Shown here piece after piece: positions 45,340 through 58,036 of a DNA stretch of 64,000 nt (position 1 is the stretch's first letter; every line of letters starts with the position of its first letter). Where the stretch lies: NCBI GenBank assembly GCA_036936605.1, contig JAUPFV010000004.1, positions 126,331,737 through 126,395,736 of the forward strand, given 5' to 3'. The notes beneath the pieces are model-generated. The model was not told the DNA's origin, made no database searches, and was given only the letters and a program-made list of their open reading frames with translations. Made by a program: the position numbers and the translations under genes. The DNA comes from Limnanthes douglasii subsp. nivea (taxonomy: Eukaryota > Streptophyta > Magnoliopsida > Brassicales > Limnanthaceae).

Positions 45340-46610
45340 AGCCGTGTGGAAAAATCTTTCTTCAACTGTAATGTCCCGTGAAACTTGGCTCAAGGTGGGG
45401 GATTATAATTCTAAAATCTTCCACAATAGCATCAATTCGTGTATTTCACAATTTTTTTTTTATCTCTACCACCGATTCGTGAAGGAACTTTATTTCCAAT
45501 CCACAAGGTGTCGCTGCCATCTTCATCACCTATTCCACCAACCTCATCGGGGTGAAAAACCCGTCTTCACATACTATAGACTTGATAAAAGTAGAAGTTT
45601 AATCATATTTAGGCTTAATAAATCTAATAAAACCCACATGAGCTATCCCATCATTGAGAGTAAAAGTGCATTATTCAGAATCAATAGCAACAAAGCGCTT
45701 GTCTAAAATGGCTAGGATATTTAAGACCTCTTGATCTACTATTACTACCGATGTTTCCAAAGCAGTCCACCATTTTCTCTGCCATAGTCGTATGAACCCA
45801 AACTAGAAAAAAACTCTCATTTCTATCACCCCTAAGTCGAAACGACCCCCCCCCCTTGGTTCCCTACCAAATTCTGACCTATTTCTTACGACAATATGAT
45901 ATACAAGGTCATATCCAAATCCTCACTAACAAGATTAAGGATTCCCTCCCCTCGTTCATAGACCCACCCCAATCGATTTCGTCTCTGGTCGTAGTATTTC
46001 CAACAATATCCTCCTCTCTCAAGAACTGCTCCATGGCTACCATATCAATATGAGAGGTTGTAGAGCAACTCTTAAGACTGACCTATTGAAAGCCTTTGAC
46101 AATATATGTTGGCATCCTCTCTTGGATGTTCTTTACATTTTGGATTTCCCCACTCATATAATTTGTTGGATTATTCATTATATATTCTCTCCTTCATACT
46201 TTGTTAACATCAACAACAATTTTTGGTTCTTTTCATGGTAAAAGAGCCTCTAACAAGGGGACCCCTTATTTTCATTTCTATCCGCCCTTACCATGCAAGT
46301 ACTTTCTAGTATCTTATAGGAAAAAAGTTATCATCCTTTATCTGGCTTCGACTAGAAATTCTATAAGTTCAGAATCATTAACCTATGTTTTGCAGATGAC
46401 TTAATGATTTTCTATCGCGCAAACACCAATTGTATTTATCATGTTAAAGACAAATTTGAGGAATTCGCGACCGTTTCATGCCTCCGCCTTAAGAGTCTAA
46501 CAAAAATCAAATATTGCACTATGGTGTCTCTAACTCGGTTCGTCGCTCTATCGTATTCTCCTAGGATTTTGAGGAAGACAACCTTTATGTTCATCACTTA
46601 GAAGTTCCAC
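45340..46610 (+). pseudogene. LINE reverse transcriptase remnant
   Basis: SRETWLKVGDYNSKIFHNS (about 45375) is the conserved linker before RT. RT motifs: LKTDLLKAFDNICWHPLLDV (about 46065), a shifted QGDPLFSFLSALTMQVLSS (about 46255), and LCFADDLMIFYRAN (about 46385-46420), where ADD is the catalytic pair. LRLKSLTKIKY follows. Motifs are in order but in several frames. Confidence 0.82.
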
Positions 46611-47544
46611 GTATACATCATGACTATCATAAAATAATTATAGGCCACTTTTCAATAAAATCAGCAGTCGTATAACTCATGGACTACCAAACACCTATCC
46701 TATGTTGGCAGACTATAACTTATCAAGGTTTTACTGTTTATCTGTCAAGTATACTGATCTTCTATTTTTATTCTTCCTGTATGTGTCCTTAAGGAACTTC
46801 CTTAGTTTTTCGTAGATTCTATTGGTCAGGGCCCAACTTGAAAATCACTGGCACAGACGTTGCTTGGTCCAAATTACATTGTCTTTGCTGGGCGACGATT
46901 TTAGGATTTTATACGTTAAGGTTTAGAATCAGGTGATCGCCCTCAAACATTTATGGTCCATCTTGAGTGACACTTATTCCTCAAGCTAGTGTAATTGGGT
47001 TATTACTAATAAGAAGGTAAAATACAACAGACTTTGGAATCTCCTTATTGGCTCCTCCCTTAATCGGAGGTTAAAGAAGATCATTAACTTATGACCCATC
47101 ACTGCCAAGCTCTATAAGGCTGTCGTGGGTAATGCGCACTACACTTCTATTTGGTATGACCATTGACTCTCCCTTAATTATCTTGTTGACGGTTATGGTC
47201 CCATTATTATTCGTTATGCTAGAATACGAAACAATAACATGGTTTCTGACATCATCCTCATCGGTACTTGGAACTGACTCAATCAGCTCCGTTCCGATCA
47301 AAGGTCTCACAAAACCCATATGCTTGAAATTGGTAATGCTATCAATCTTCTCCCTCCATCTTCACGCATGGAGGATTTTAAACTGTGGATACCCAAACAA
47401 AATTGTAGCTCATTCACAATCAACAACACTTACCATCACATTAGGCCTTTAGTTCATAAAGTTCGTTGGGCTAATATCGTTTGGAACATATATAACATAC
47501 CCATACACTCTTTCATTGTCTAGCTCGCCATTCAGGAGAAGCTC

Positions 47545-47670
47545 ACGACACGTTACAAACTTCTCACATGGGGTTATATATAGACTGTGTCTTGTGTAAC
47601 AGTAACCCAGAGGCCACTAATCACATATTGGTGGAATCTCCTTTCACCCTATACGTTTGGGAGGGTTGAT
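47545..47670 (+). pseudogene. LINE C-terminal zinc-finger (zf-RVT type) remnant
   Basis: CVLCNSNPEATNHILVESPF ends with a VWEG block. The C-x2-C...H...E/C arrangement matches the zf-RVT domain at the C-terminus of plant LINE RT proteins. The last Cys appears to be Ser. A stop follows at once. Confidence 0.72.
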
Positions 47671-48060
47671 CCACAAAGTTAAGATTCACGCACACGTCAT
47701 CCGATTTGCCCAATTGACTTCTTACTACTAGTGCATGGACTTCTGTTCCTTACGGATTTGGGTGTTCATTTGTGTGATGCTATCTACGCGGTTGTCTACC
47801 TTTTTAACAGATAATGAATGCCAAAAAATCTATAACTCTTCTTCTTTGGAGTTGACAACATCCCATCGCATCCACCACCTTCGCTACAGCTTCCACGACA
47901 CAAATATCTTTTGAATATGGTTAAAAAAAATTTAACGTACTTGTATTTCCGTTGATGGTCTTGCGATATTTTAAAACAAAAGTTTACCACACTTTGTGTT
48001 TTGTTTTTTTTATGTATTCGCCTTTTCTTCTATTTTGTTGTTGTTGTTAAGTTCAATTTT

Positions 48061-51000
48061 ATTTTATTTTATTCTAGATAGGTCTTTTGAACCATATTTT
48101 CTATTTTATATTTTTAAAAAGGTTACAAATATTTTTTGAAAAATACATCTCATCTTAATTTATTATTAAAAAAGAAAGAGGAGAAAGTAAAAACGTATTA
48201 GCCGTCGAAGGTGATATCATTAACAACACCGAATTTATAGTCTACCGTACCGACAAAACATGGACACTATGATTAGTTGTTAGAAATAAATTCAAGTTTG
48301 AAGACCATAACCTAACAAATAGGTATATATACATATAGATATACTAGTACATGACCATGACTATATATGTATCTTCTGACATTTGATATTTCAGGCATTA
48401 TTAAAGCTTTTCTTCGTAAGGGTCCTCATCATACATGATAGTGTTCACTTCAGATCATGACTATCTACAATGCTCCTCTTTTATTTATTAAATTTTATAA
48501 TCAAACTATTATAACCATTTTGTTGTATCAAAATACAAATATAAAACAACAAAACAAGACCTAGTAGTGCCATTTAGAATTATCACAAAAATCAAACTTG
48601 TTTGAGACGTGTACAACAATTAGTGTGTCTAATCAAATCCTTGTCCGATTATGAGTGGGTGGATCATTTCGTAATTCTTGTGTATTTTCTTTGACTTTCT
48701 TGTAATAAAATAAATACTAATATATAAATATGCGCAGATGCCATTACAATCAAAGTGATGTAGATAGGTAGCAACACATACTCATGATATAAAATGTCCA
48801 TTTACTTTTCCGTCTCAAGAAAATTTCAGCTCTGAAAAATACTCCTACTTCAAAATGTAACCAGCTACTACCTGGTAATTTCTGAGGCTACAGTATCAGA
48901 GTATCTTTCGGCTATTCTATTTTAAAATAAATGATGTTAGAGTTTATTATTCTAACAATTGATCGCGATAGAAAGATTAAATTATACTTGTATTTTCTTT
49001 TTATTATCTTTTACCACTTAGATTTTATGATATTTTTGTTAATTTTTCTATCATTTATTTAATTATTTTTATTTTTTTATTGTTTAAAAAATCTATAAAA
49101 ATTATTCAATGACATCTTAGAAAGACAGTTTGATTTTTTTTTTATTTCACAATTTTTTTACCAACTTCCGAACGGTATTAAAAACCTTAATGCAAGTCTA
49201 TTGGTATATTTTTTTTTCAGCATCAACTTATTTAAGTTTGTAATTTTTTTTAAAAACGTTAATTTTTATAAAAGTATTATTGGATCTATATTTTGGATGG
49301 TTTTTTTGTTGAAAATAAAATTAATTTACATAATTTAGAGTGTGAGATACGGTACGAAAGTTTGATTCGTTGATATGCAATATGCGCGATAAATATTTGT
49401 TTAGACATACACTAAACGCAACTAAACAAATGTTCGTGCACCGAGCATGACTGATATATTATTCGTAGTGCATATTTATGCCAATGATGGATGTTTAACC
49501 GTACAATAGAAATATATTGTTTTATTTTGATATGTTGTTCGATAGTTTTATACTGTTACGTATATTTGGTTAAAATTTTAAGTAGATAGTTTGCGTGTTT
49601 ATATTAATTTTATGATTTTGGTTGAAATAGTATTCGTAAACTTATTTTTGTTTATTTTCGAAGCATGTCTCTCCATCATAGGAAATGACTATTACACCAT
49701 AATCTAATGTTCTACATCACGAGTCATGCAAAATAGTCATATGACCTCATTATAATTCTTGTAGTGCACGAAATTAAAACTTAAATTGTTGATGCTGCAT
49801 GTGTCGGTCCTACAAGGCCGACTGAGAATCACATGTTTTGTAAAAGCAGTTCTTACGTTTCTCGCTTGTATTGAGAGTACGAAAAGCACGATATGTATAA
49901 TGTTTTCAAATGATGTAAGTTCTTTAAAATCACATGTTTTAATACATATCCATATTTTTGTTATTAATTTGTTTATATATTTTTCTAGGCTTGGCCATCC
50001 GTATATTGTTTTTCTAATCTTAGTACTCAGACTCGAGTCAAATACGAAGATATTAGGACGTCGTTCGGTCCTCTTATCGAATATCTCTGAAGTTATTCTA
50101 CCAACACCCACATTCTTGATAGGCGCGATACTAAGAATAAGAAATGTGTTTGTCTTTTGAAGTTGTGATAGAATTTTATGGATAATACTTATCGAAATAG
50201 TGAGGTCATGAATGCTCATGATGTCCATGTCATCCATGTTTATTTTTTGTTGTTGTATATTTTCTAACAAGACTAAAAACAATGTTTTTCATAATTATTT
50301 ATAGTTCACGTAGTATCATACTATCATGTCCCAGTATACCTAAGGTCATATGGTATTGGTCCAATTATTCTATGCACTTGGACAAAATTCCGAGTATAAG
50401 GTTAATTGTTTTTGTAGGTTCATTAGGATGTTAAAGACATGAATATTTAATCATGTCCATGTTACCAATGCTTATCTTCTATATTTCTTTGGCTGTTGCA
50501 TATTTTATAACAAGACTAGAAACGTTGTTTTCCTTAATTATATAAGTTAACATAGTATTATACTATTATGGTCCAATATAACTAATGGTCCAATATAAAT
50601 AAGGTAAAATGACATTAGCCCAATAATACCATGCACTTGGGTAAAATTCAGAGTATAATGTGAATTATTTCTACGGATTTATGGGGATGTTAAAGACATG
50701 GACATTTGATCATTTTTATAGGATAACTAATCCTATATACAATACCTATGCTATATCACATATTATTCCACTAGATGATAGACGCGCCGGAAGTAGGCTT
50801 CCTTGGTATTAAAGTTGGATTAATTGACATTCTTATATTATTGTCCTCGACCTTAGATATTCTACATAAGAGGGTGGGTCAAAGAGTACAAACATGATGT
50901 ACAATATTTATGTTAGGACTGACTTATGGTATATAGTGGGCAATCCACACCGATAAGACCTGATACATATGTTGGAACGAACCTTCGCACGAGCATGTAT

Positions 51001-52944
51001 CATGTCAACAACATATGAGGGATGAGATTAGATTCTTGGAATTGTGGTACGTGATGATATGATGAAGGTGTACGAGAATTTAGAATGTTTAAATCCTGCC
51101 CACGACTATCGAGGTCGTGGGTGAAGATTGTATCTTTGTTTTATATTTTACGACTTTTAAGATCTTGTTATGATTTTTGTACAATGTTTATGATCATGTT
51201 TGACTAAATTTTATCGTATTATTATAACTTTTATGTTGTTGTTATTATCATATTTCTATTTTACATATCATTGCTACTAATCGTATTTTAGCAATATTGT
51301 TATGATCGTTGTTATTATTTTTTATCCCAAAGTGTAATATATTATAAAGTTAATTTGGTGGAATGTTATATCCATCTACAGAAATACATTTTGAACAAAA
51401 TGGCCCTAAACATCAATAATTTCTCAGACTACCTAAGACAAAATTCTAATATATTGTACACCGTATACAAAAATTACTCTTGATCAATTTTTTTAGAGTC
51501 AAACAATAAGAATTTGGGCACGCTCAATCCACAAAATATATGATATATACACACCATGTATTCGAAAATACCCATCTTAATTGTTTTTAAAGGTAGAATT
51601 GGTGGCCTATGTTCGCACATGGCTTGAAAAATATACGTTTCTTGTCGTTGAATGTGTGTGAATATCTACATCAGGATGAAATAACACTACCCAGTAAGTT
51701 AAAACCAAATGTTTACAACAAACACGTACAACAATATAGAAAAATAAATTTAAAAAATGATAATAAAGATGAGGATATTAAATTTAATATAAAATGAAAA
51801 TTGTGAGAAGAAAATACATTAGTTTAAGAGCATAAAATAAAAAATATATCTAAGAGATACAAATAACACGCAAATTTAGAATTATACGCATAAAAAGGTT
51901 TACTTCTAAAAGAACAAGTTTCCATATCCACTTGATCAACGAGTCAGACCTCAGGCTCTTACAAAATATATTTATGATGGAATCAATTATACGCAAGTCA
52001 AATACTTTACACGCCTCTTGCCTGATATTGTGTTGGATTTCGGAAACCCATAAAAAACATATTTCAAATATTCAAACATGATAGATACCTTTCACGACCT
52101 CGTGTAAATGGAATAAAAGATGAATAAAATGTATGAATCATACCGTACATGCAATATATTTTACATACAAATTTATTAAAAAACTTAGTAGTTTCATCCG
52201 CGCATGTTCTATTCAATGAAGCCGAGGTATTCAATAAATAGTTATCTTTTTCTATAGTTCATCCTATATCAAAGAAAATTAAAATTTTGATTTTATATGA
52301 TAAACAAGGTAATGATAAATTAGGTGACACAAATAAAATCCTTATTTATACAATATAAGTTAAGGATAACGTAATTCAACAAGACTAACTGAAAACCTAC
52401 ACGTGTCATGTATGGATATCATAACAAATAAGAAGAAATGAATTATTGACACACATATTAATTTTATTTACAATGACTTTTCTTATATCCACACGTGATG
52501 GTTACATATAAATATTAATAGATAACTCATCATAATAAGATATGTTATTGAATCTCTCATTATAATAAGTTGCATTACTTATTCGAGCGAACTAAACAAA
52601 TTTAAACATGATCAAAACAAAGTAAATTTTTTATATACTTAAGTTTGAAATGAAATAAAAATTAAAAAATAACATAATTAAATCCAGGATTCAAATAACA
52701 TAAATAAAATCATACATAAATAAGTTTAACATGAAACATTCTGAAAACAATGTAACATAATAACACATCTTTGGTTAAATCGGTCGTTATTCCTTTTTCC
52801 TCAAACATCGACGCGAATACCAACTTGATTTGGGTAAATTTGTTCAATATTAAAGTACTCACACATTTTATTCTTCGGTATGAAATGAAATCCATATGTG
52901 ATATTATTTGAGCAACGGTCCATCTAAAACCATAAGAACCGATA
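48061..52944. other. AT-rich intergenic DNA, no recognisable gene
   Basis: The longest open frame is 50282-49737 (minus, 181 codons). It overlaps an antiparallel frame of 124 codons, has no recognisable motif and looks like chance. One tandem duplication (50198-50715) is present. The less AT-rich patch 50770-51130 contains no domain I know. Confidence 0.55.
50198..50715 (+). repeat. Diverged tandem duplication, period about 245-259 bp
   Basis: Matching landmarks in order: AACAAGACTA (50266 and 50509), TGCACTTGG with AGTATAA (50373 and 50632) and GGATGTTAAAGACATG (50426 and 50685). The second copy has about 16 extra bases around a locally repeated TGGTCCAATATAA. Confidence 0.75.
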
Positions 52945-52949
52945 CAAAT
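52945..52949. repeat. E4 target-site duplication, left copy (CAAAT)
   Basis: CAAAT before the 5' LTR is repeated at 58032-58036 after the truncated 3' LTR. Confidence 0.85.
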
Positions 52950-53307
52950 TGATGAGGTCAGATATTTTAGCTACTGAATCTCTTTTTTAACCGATGGGCA
53001 GTTCAGACCAAACCACTATCAGGTCAGACCGAACAATACTAATGTAGTAGAATATGACTAAGTTAGATGCTGGTCATTTCACACCTAATTACTAATGGAT
53101 CCTTAAACTTGATCCGACTCCACAATCTGACCCAACAGGCCCATGGGTCACTAATTAAGTATAAATACCCCAACCACTTTCATTAATGAGGGTAATCATA
53201 ATTTACTGCTAGTACACAGCTTAATTATCTCACTACTCTCTACCCTAAAAATTAAATTCGACAAAACACTTTACGAAATTACCCTAAGACAAAAATTAAC
53301 CATACCA
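52950..53307 (+). mobile_element. E4 5' LTR
   Basis: 358 bp, TGATGAGGTCAG to CATACCA. TATAAATA lies at 53160-53167, in the same promoter block as E1. The U3 halves of E1 and E4 are clearly more diverged than this promoter block. Confidence 0.9.
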
Positions 53308-53309
53308 AA

Positions 53310-53327
53310 TTGGCGACCACAGTGGGA
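53310..53327 (+). promoter_or_regulatory. E4 primer-binding site
   Basis: TTGGCGACCACAGTGGGA, identical to E1, two bases after the LTR. Confidence 0.8.
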
Positions 53328-53399
53328 GCATGACGGTGCCTGAATTTCACAATTCAAAACCAGCAAACAAAGCAGTTTAGATGATCCGAAATAGCAGAA

Positions 53400-54790
53400 C
53401 GTTCCACATCTTGAGGTGGGAGTTCCAAAGGAGAACAATAAGTATACTATCGAAGAGTGCAACCGGTTGAGAGCTAAAATAGAGGCGATGAGAGCAATAA
53501 AATAAGTAGAGAAATGGGTTAAAGAGAAATCTGGTGCGTCAGTACTTCACCACACTGACAATCCTGGAGAAAACAAGCAGTTATTGGAGACCCATCTCAG
53601 TTCCAAGAAAACACAGCGATATAAACCTGTTGAGAGTTTTGCATATGATTCCTCCAGCAGCTCATCTAATGAGGCAGAGCTTAAAGAATCATTGTCTTCA
53701 AGCAGTGATGAAGGAAGGTCAAAAAAGAAAATGAGGCTGACTAAAAAACATTCAAGAAAAAAGGATATGAAGTACAAGCTTAAGAAGCATCATGGCAAGG
53801 GTAAGGGGTCGGCCAACCAGCATATTGATCAGTTGCTGGTTGATCCATTTACTTTTGAGTCCGAATAAAGTGTTTTTGCTACCCCTAATGAATATACTGT
53901 TTTTAGCCATAGCAAGAATTGAAGACAATCACCTTTATACGCAAAAATATTCTCCGAACATCTTCCTAAGAGGTTTGATAGCTCCAAGATGGAGAAATAT
54001 GATGGGAGCCGAGATCCGGACAACCATCTGGAGCAGTTTAAAATTTTTGTGATGAATTTTGACGACGACAAGCTATTATGTAGAGCCTTCTTCCAAACTT
54101 TCACAGGAAGTGTCCTCAAATGGTACAACATTCTCCCTCAGGGTGCATAAGAAATTTTGATACGTTCTGGGTTGTCTTCTGGAGGCAATTTGTTGGAAGT
54201 AAATAGCTTAAAGGTAATAGGGACACTATTATTCCATTGTGCTCAGGAGCCAAATGAGTCTTTAGAAAAGTACATCAAGGGGTTCGTAAATACAAAGAAT
54301 GAGTTAGCAGATTTCTTTGAACAAGTCACAATTGCTTCCATGAGACAAGGTTTAAACCAGGTAATTTAGCCACTTCAGTGACTCTAAAGAAGGCTATGAC
54401 CTGGGGGGTTTGTTGAATCAGGTGGGTAAGCAAATCAATGTTGAAGAGACTAAGAAAACCATAGTACACCGCCAAGTGAGGTCCACTACTACATCAACAA
54501 CTCATCCAGCTTCTAATTAGTCCAGTTATAAGGCAAAAGAGATTGGACATGTATCTAAGCGATCAATGCAGAATCAGTCTAACCAAACTCAGAGCCAACA
54601 TGTCCGAAATAAGAGGGGGACTTGGGTTCAGTCTGAGTGGTTTGCTGAATTGAGGGAGAGTATGGCTACAATCTATGACAAAATTAAAAATAAGGTGCAT
54701 TTTAGAAGGTGCAGTGGTAATCATTGAGAGGTTTGATATAGACTCTGAGTATCTTGATCCATATCCGATTCAGAATCGGGTAAGGGGTAA
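53400..54790 (+). pseudogene. gag: E4 gag pseudogene lacking the zinc knuckle
   Basis: The N-terminal Ser-rich and Lys-rich segments (53584-53868) match E1. The core follows with WYNILPQGA and NELADFFEQVTIASMRQG (54157-54369), then a shifted frame. At about 54708, KVHFRR runs directly into GAVVIIERFDIDSEYLDP. In E1 about 230 bases separate these, holding the zinc knuckle at 6513-6554. The deletion also shifts the frame, removing RNA-binding capacity from this copy. Confidence 0.82.
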
Positions 54791-54959
54791 TAACAGACAA
54801 GACCAAAACAATTTCCAGTCTGATTAACTTTTTTGAGTCTTTAACTATTTTTGGAGGGGATACTGTGATTGCACCTTGTACGTCATCAAGGAAGAGGTAT
54901 GTCCACAGTTTAGCCGCCCAATTGGATGGAGGGATGTCCACCCACTAGTATCAATCCCC

Positions 54960-55480
54960 ATCTTCGTTTATAGTTTTTGATGAGGATGATCTGAGACACA
55001 CTTCAGGGCCTCATGAAGATGCGGTGGTAATAGGGGCATCGATAGGAGGAAAAGATATACGCCAAATTCTGATTGACACTGGCAGTTTGGAAAACATCCT
55101 ATTTTTAAGCTCCTACAAGCAGATGAGAAACCCATCCGTTATACAACGTTTGAACAGAACCATCGTAGGATTCACAGGAATTTCTGCAGATGTGATTGAG
55201 GAGTTCAAAGAGGAAATTTTGTTGGGAAAATGACCCTTTAAGAAAATGGTAAGAGTATTGTTTGCTGTGATGGATTGCCCAACATCTTACAATGCAATAT
55301 TTGAGAGGTCTTGGCTCTCCAGAATGCATGTTGTGGCTTCTACGGTCCACTAATGTTTGAAGTGTGCTATCCAGGGACAAGTAGGTATTGTCCGGAGCAG
55401 CCAGAAGATAGCCAAGGAGTGTTATGCAACAACCCTTGCCCCTAAGACTTTAGAGGCAGTCAGGGTTAACAGAGATCAGT
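54960..55480 (+). pseudogene. pol: E4 retropepsin domain
   Basis: GGKDIRQILIDTGSLENILF with intact DTG (about 55076-55084), then NRTIVGFTGISADVIEEFKE (open 55024-55233). A stop follows, then RVLFAVMDCPTSYNAIF-like sequence. The domain is better preserved than in E2. Confidence 0.82.
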
Positions 55481-55619
55481 AGCTATTAGAGCCTTATGCT
55501 GATGAAAATGAAATTGATGATCTTAGGGAGGCTCCTAATGTTATAATACCTATTGAGGAGGTTGAAATCCACTCCTTCGCAGAGGGAAATAATTTTGAAA
55601 TTGGTTCCAAGCTAGCAAC

Positions 55620-56400
55620 AGATTTGAAACACCAGTTATTATCCTTTTTGATTAAAAATCAACATGTTTTCGCATGGTGTAATAGTGATGATACTCGAGT
55701 GCCATCTGATATTATTTCTCATAATTTGTTAATCCGAACTGATGTTGCACCAGTTGTACAAATGAGAAGATCTTTCTTTAAAGAAAAAACAGATTTGATT
55801 ATTTAGGAAGTTGATCTTTTGACCAAAAATGGGTCACATTAAAGAATCTCAGTACCCTTTGTGGACTGCTAACCCTGTTCTGGTAAAAAAAATGACAAGT
55901 GGCACATGTGCATTCATTTTACTGATCTTAATAGGGAATGCCCAAAAGATCTTTACCCTGTTCCTCAGATAGATCAGTTGGTGTGTTCAACTTTTGGAAA
56001 TAGGTTGTTGTCATTCATGGATGCATTTTCATGGTATAACCAGATACAAATTGATCCGAAGGATCAATAACATACTACTCTCGTCACAGACATAGGTCTT
56101 CATTGTTATAAAGTGTTTTCGTTTAGATTGAAAAATGTTGGAGCCACTTACCAAAGGTTAGTGAATAAAGCTTTTGCTAATTAGATGGGCAGAAACATGG
56201 AGGTATACATAGAAAATAGGATGGTTAAAATCTTGGAGGAAGATGCACATATATCTGACCTTCAAGAGACATTTTCTAGCTTAGAGGCTGTAAATTTAAA
56301 ATTGAACCCTGAAAAGCGTGTATTTGGGGTCTGGTCTCGAAAGTTCTTGGGCTACATAATAAGTGAAAAAAGAATTTAGCCTGATCCGGATCAACTTACT
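55620..56400 (+). pseudogene. pol: E4 reverse transcriptase domain, catalytic site altered
   Basis: Open N-terminal segment 55624-55806 (NQHVFAWCNSDDTRV), stops near 55804, then MDAFSWYNQIQIDPKDQ. The frame 56185-56379 reads NMEVYIENRMVKIL where E1 has YIDDMMVK, so both catalytic Asp are replaced (Glu, Asn). LNPEKRVFGV and FLGYIIS follow. Confidence 0.85.
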
Positions 56401-57420
56401 GCCTTGCTAGATATGGACCCTCCTCGGAATATCAAATAAGTTCAAAGATTGACAGGACAATTGGCTATGTTGGACATGTTTATTTCAAGATCATCAAATA
56501 AGTACGCTCCATTCTTCCAAGTATTAAGAAATGCTACAGACTTTAATTGGTCTCCACAGTGTGATCATGGTTTTATTGAAATCAAGAAGCATTTGTCTTC
56601 ACCTAAAACTCTTTTCAAACCTATTCGGGGGGGGGGGGGGGGGGACTCTACGTATATCTAGTTGTATCAGAGTATGCTATAAGTCTTGTGCTGGTAAGAG
56701 AAGTGGACAATTACCCTCGTCCAGCGTATAACATTAGCAAAAGTCTGTTGGATGCTGAAAGAAGATATTTGAAGTTGGAAAACTAGCGTAATTGCAATAA
56801 CAAAGATGAGACCATACTTCCAAGCTCATTCCATTGTTGTTCGCACATCTTTTCCCTTAAAAAATATTCTCCAAAAAGATGCGTCAATAAAAAGACCAAG
56901 TGGTCAGTGGAGCAAGGTGATTATGATATTAATTTTGCGCTCGAAACAGCGATTAAAGCCCAGTCAATGGCTGATTGTTTGGTAGAATTTCATGCTGATA
57001 AATCCTCCAGACATATATCAGAAAACCAGTCTAAGAAAGAATAAATAGTTCGAATTGATGGTGGATAAATTACTATGGGTTGTGGGGCTGAAATTTGTTT
57101 AACTTATACATATAGAGACAATATGTACCAGGCCATATGTTTTGGCTTCAGAGCTTCTAACAATGAATCTGAGTATGAAGTGACGATAACTGGTCTTAAG
57201 TTGGCTCTCCTATGTGGGGAAAATAGAGTCCGATTAATGAGTGATTCCTAATTGCTGATTTACCATGCTCAAGGACAATCTGAAGCAAAGAAAGAACAGT
57301 TGATTAAATACTTGCTCATGTTGAAAAACGTTACCACAAACTTCAAAAATATCTCATATGAACACATCCCTAGATAAGAGAATACTCTGGCAGACTCTTT
57401 GGAAACTATAGCTTATTCTG
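56400..57420 (+). pseudogene. pol: E4 tandem RNase H domains
   Basis: The first domain: RLTGQLAMLDMFISRSSNK, an 18-G homopolymer at 56627-56644 where E1 encodes YEETLYIYL, and RTSFPLKNIL with Ser (56848-56850) at the usual Asp position. The second domain: VRIDGG followed by a stop (about 57065), then ASNNESEYEVTITGLKLALL, MSDS with a stop, and ENTLADSLETIAYSESYPWI. Its Asp, Glu, Asp, Asp candidates are present. Confidence 0.83.
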
Positions 57421-57539
57421 AATCCTACCCATGGATTCTTGTGCAAGAATGTTCATCCGTACAAACAGACCAAGAAAAAGAAAGCAGACAAAATATGAGT
57501 ATACTTGTTATTCAACCTAAATATTGGAGGTATGATCTT

Positions 57540-57886
57540 CTCCAGTTTATCTCCGATGGGATATTACCTCCAGATAAAGCCATGGCTAAGAAAGTCAAGT
57601 ATAAGGCTCGTGGTTTCTTGATATTAAGAGAAGTTATTTACAAAAAATCTTTCAGCATACCTCTCTCACGTTGCTTAGGATTTGAAAAATCCCAAGTTGT
57701 GTTATCTGAACTACATGATGGAGAAGGTTCTGCACATTGTGGCTATAGAGCCCTAACCAGTAGAATTTTATTAACAGGATACTGCTGGCCAGCCATAATG
57801 ACATATGCTAAAGATATGGTGAAAAGTGTGATCCTTGTCAAAGATATGGGAATGAAATTCATGTTACACCAGTTCCCATGGAATCA
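57540..57886 (+). pseudogene. pol: E4 integrase, N-terminal third only
   Basis: KVKYKARGFLILREVIYKKS, then ELHDGEGSAHCGYRAL with the zinc-binding His pair, then a frameshift near the Cys pair. Sequence equivalent to E1 about 9880 jumps at 57886 into LTR sequence (ATAAATACCCC). The catalytic core is absent. Confidence 0.85.
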
Positions 57887-58031
57887 TAAATACCCCAACC
57901 ACGTTCACTAATGAGGTAATCAGAATTTACTACTAGCACACAGATTAATTATCTCATTACTCTCTACCGTAAATATTAAATTCCACAAAACACTTTACAA
58001 AATTACTCTCACACAGAACTTAACCACACCA
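57886..58031 (+). mobile_element. E4 3' LTR, truncated to R-U5
   Basis: Matches 53161-53307 of the 5' LTR with about 17 differences, starting inside the TATA box, and ends CCACACCA. The U3 is deleted. Confidence 0.88.
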
Positions 58032-58036
58032 CAAAT
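58032..58036. repeat. E4 target-site duplication, right copy (CAAAT)
   Basis: Exact match to 52945-52949. Confidence 0.85.

Larger units (their letters stand above)
44616..48060 (+). mobile_element. L1-type LINE (non-LTR retrotransposon) remnant
   Basis: Plus-strand order endonuclease, reverse transcriptase, C-terminal zinc-finger domain, as in plant L1 elements. All parts are fragmented by stops and frameshifts. The 5' end is missing or unreadable, and a T-rich tail (47995-48060) rather than a clean poly(A) follows. No target duplication was found. Confidence 0.8.
52950..58031 (+). mobile_element. E4: Tat-type gypsy element with large internal deletion (5.1 kb)
   Basis: The full 5' LTR, primer-binding site, gag, protease, RT, both RNase H domains and the first third of integrase are followed directly by the last 146 bases of the 3' LTR and the second target-duplication copy. 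About 4.8 kb is missing relative to E1: the rest of integrase, post-pol motif, antisense gene, polypurine tract and U3. The shared LTR part is roughly 88% identical between ends, so E4 is older than E1. Its LTR and proteins are the closest in the window to those of E1. Confidence 0.92.

Noticed and set aside
49737..50282. 181-codon minus-strand frame as a host gene
   Set aside because: No known domain, overlaps an antiparallel open frame, no splice context and no conserved start. Open length alone is weak evidence.
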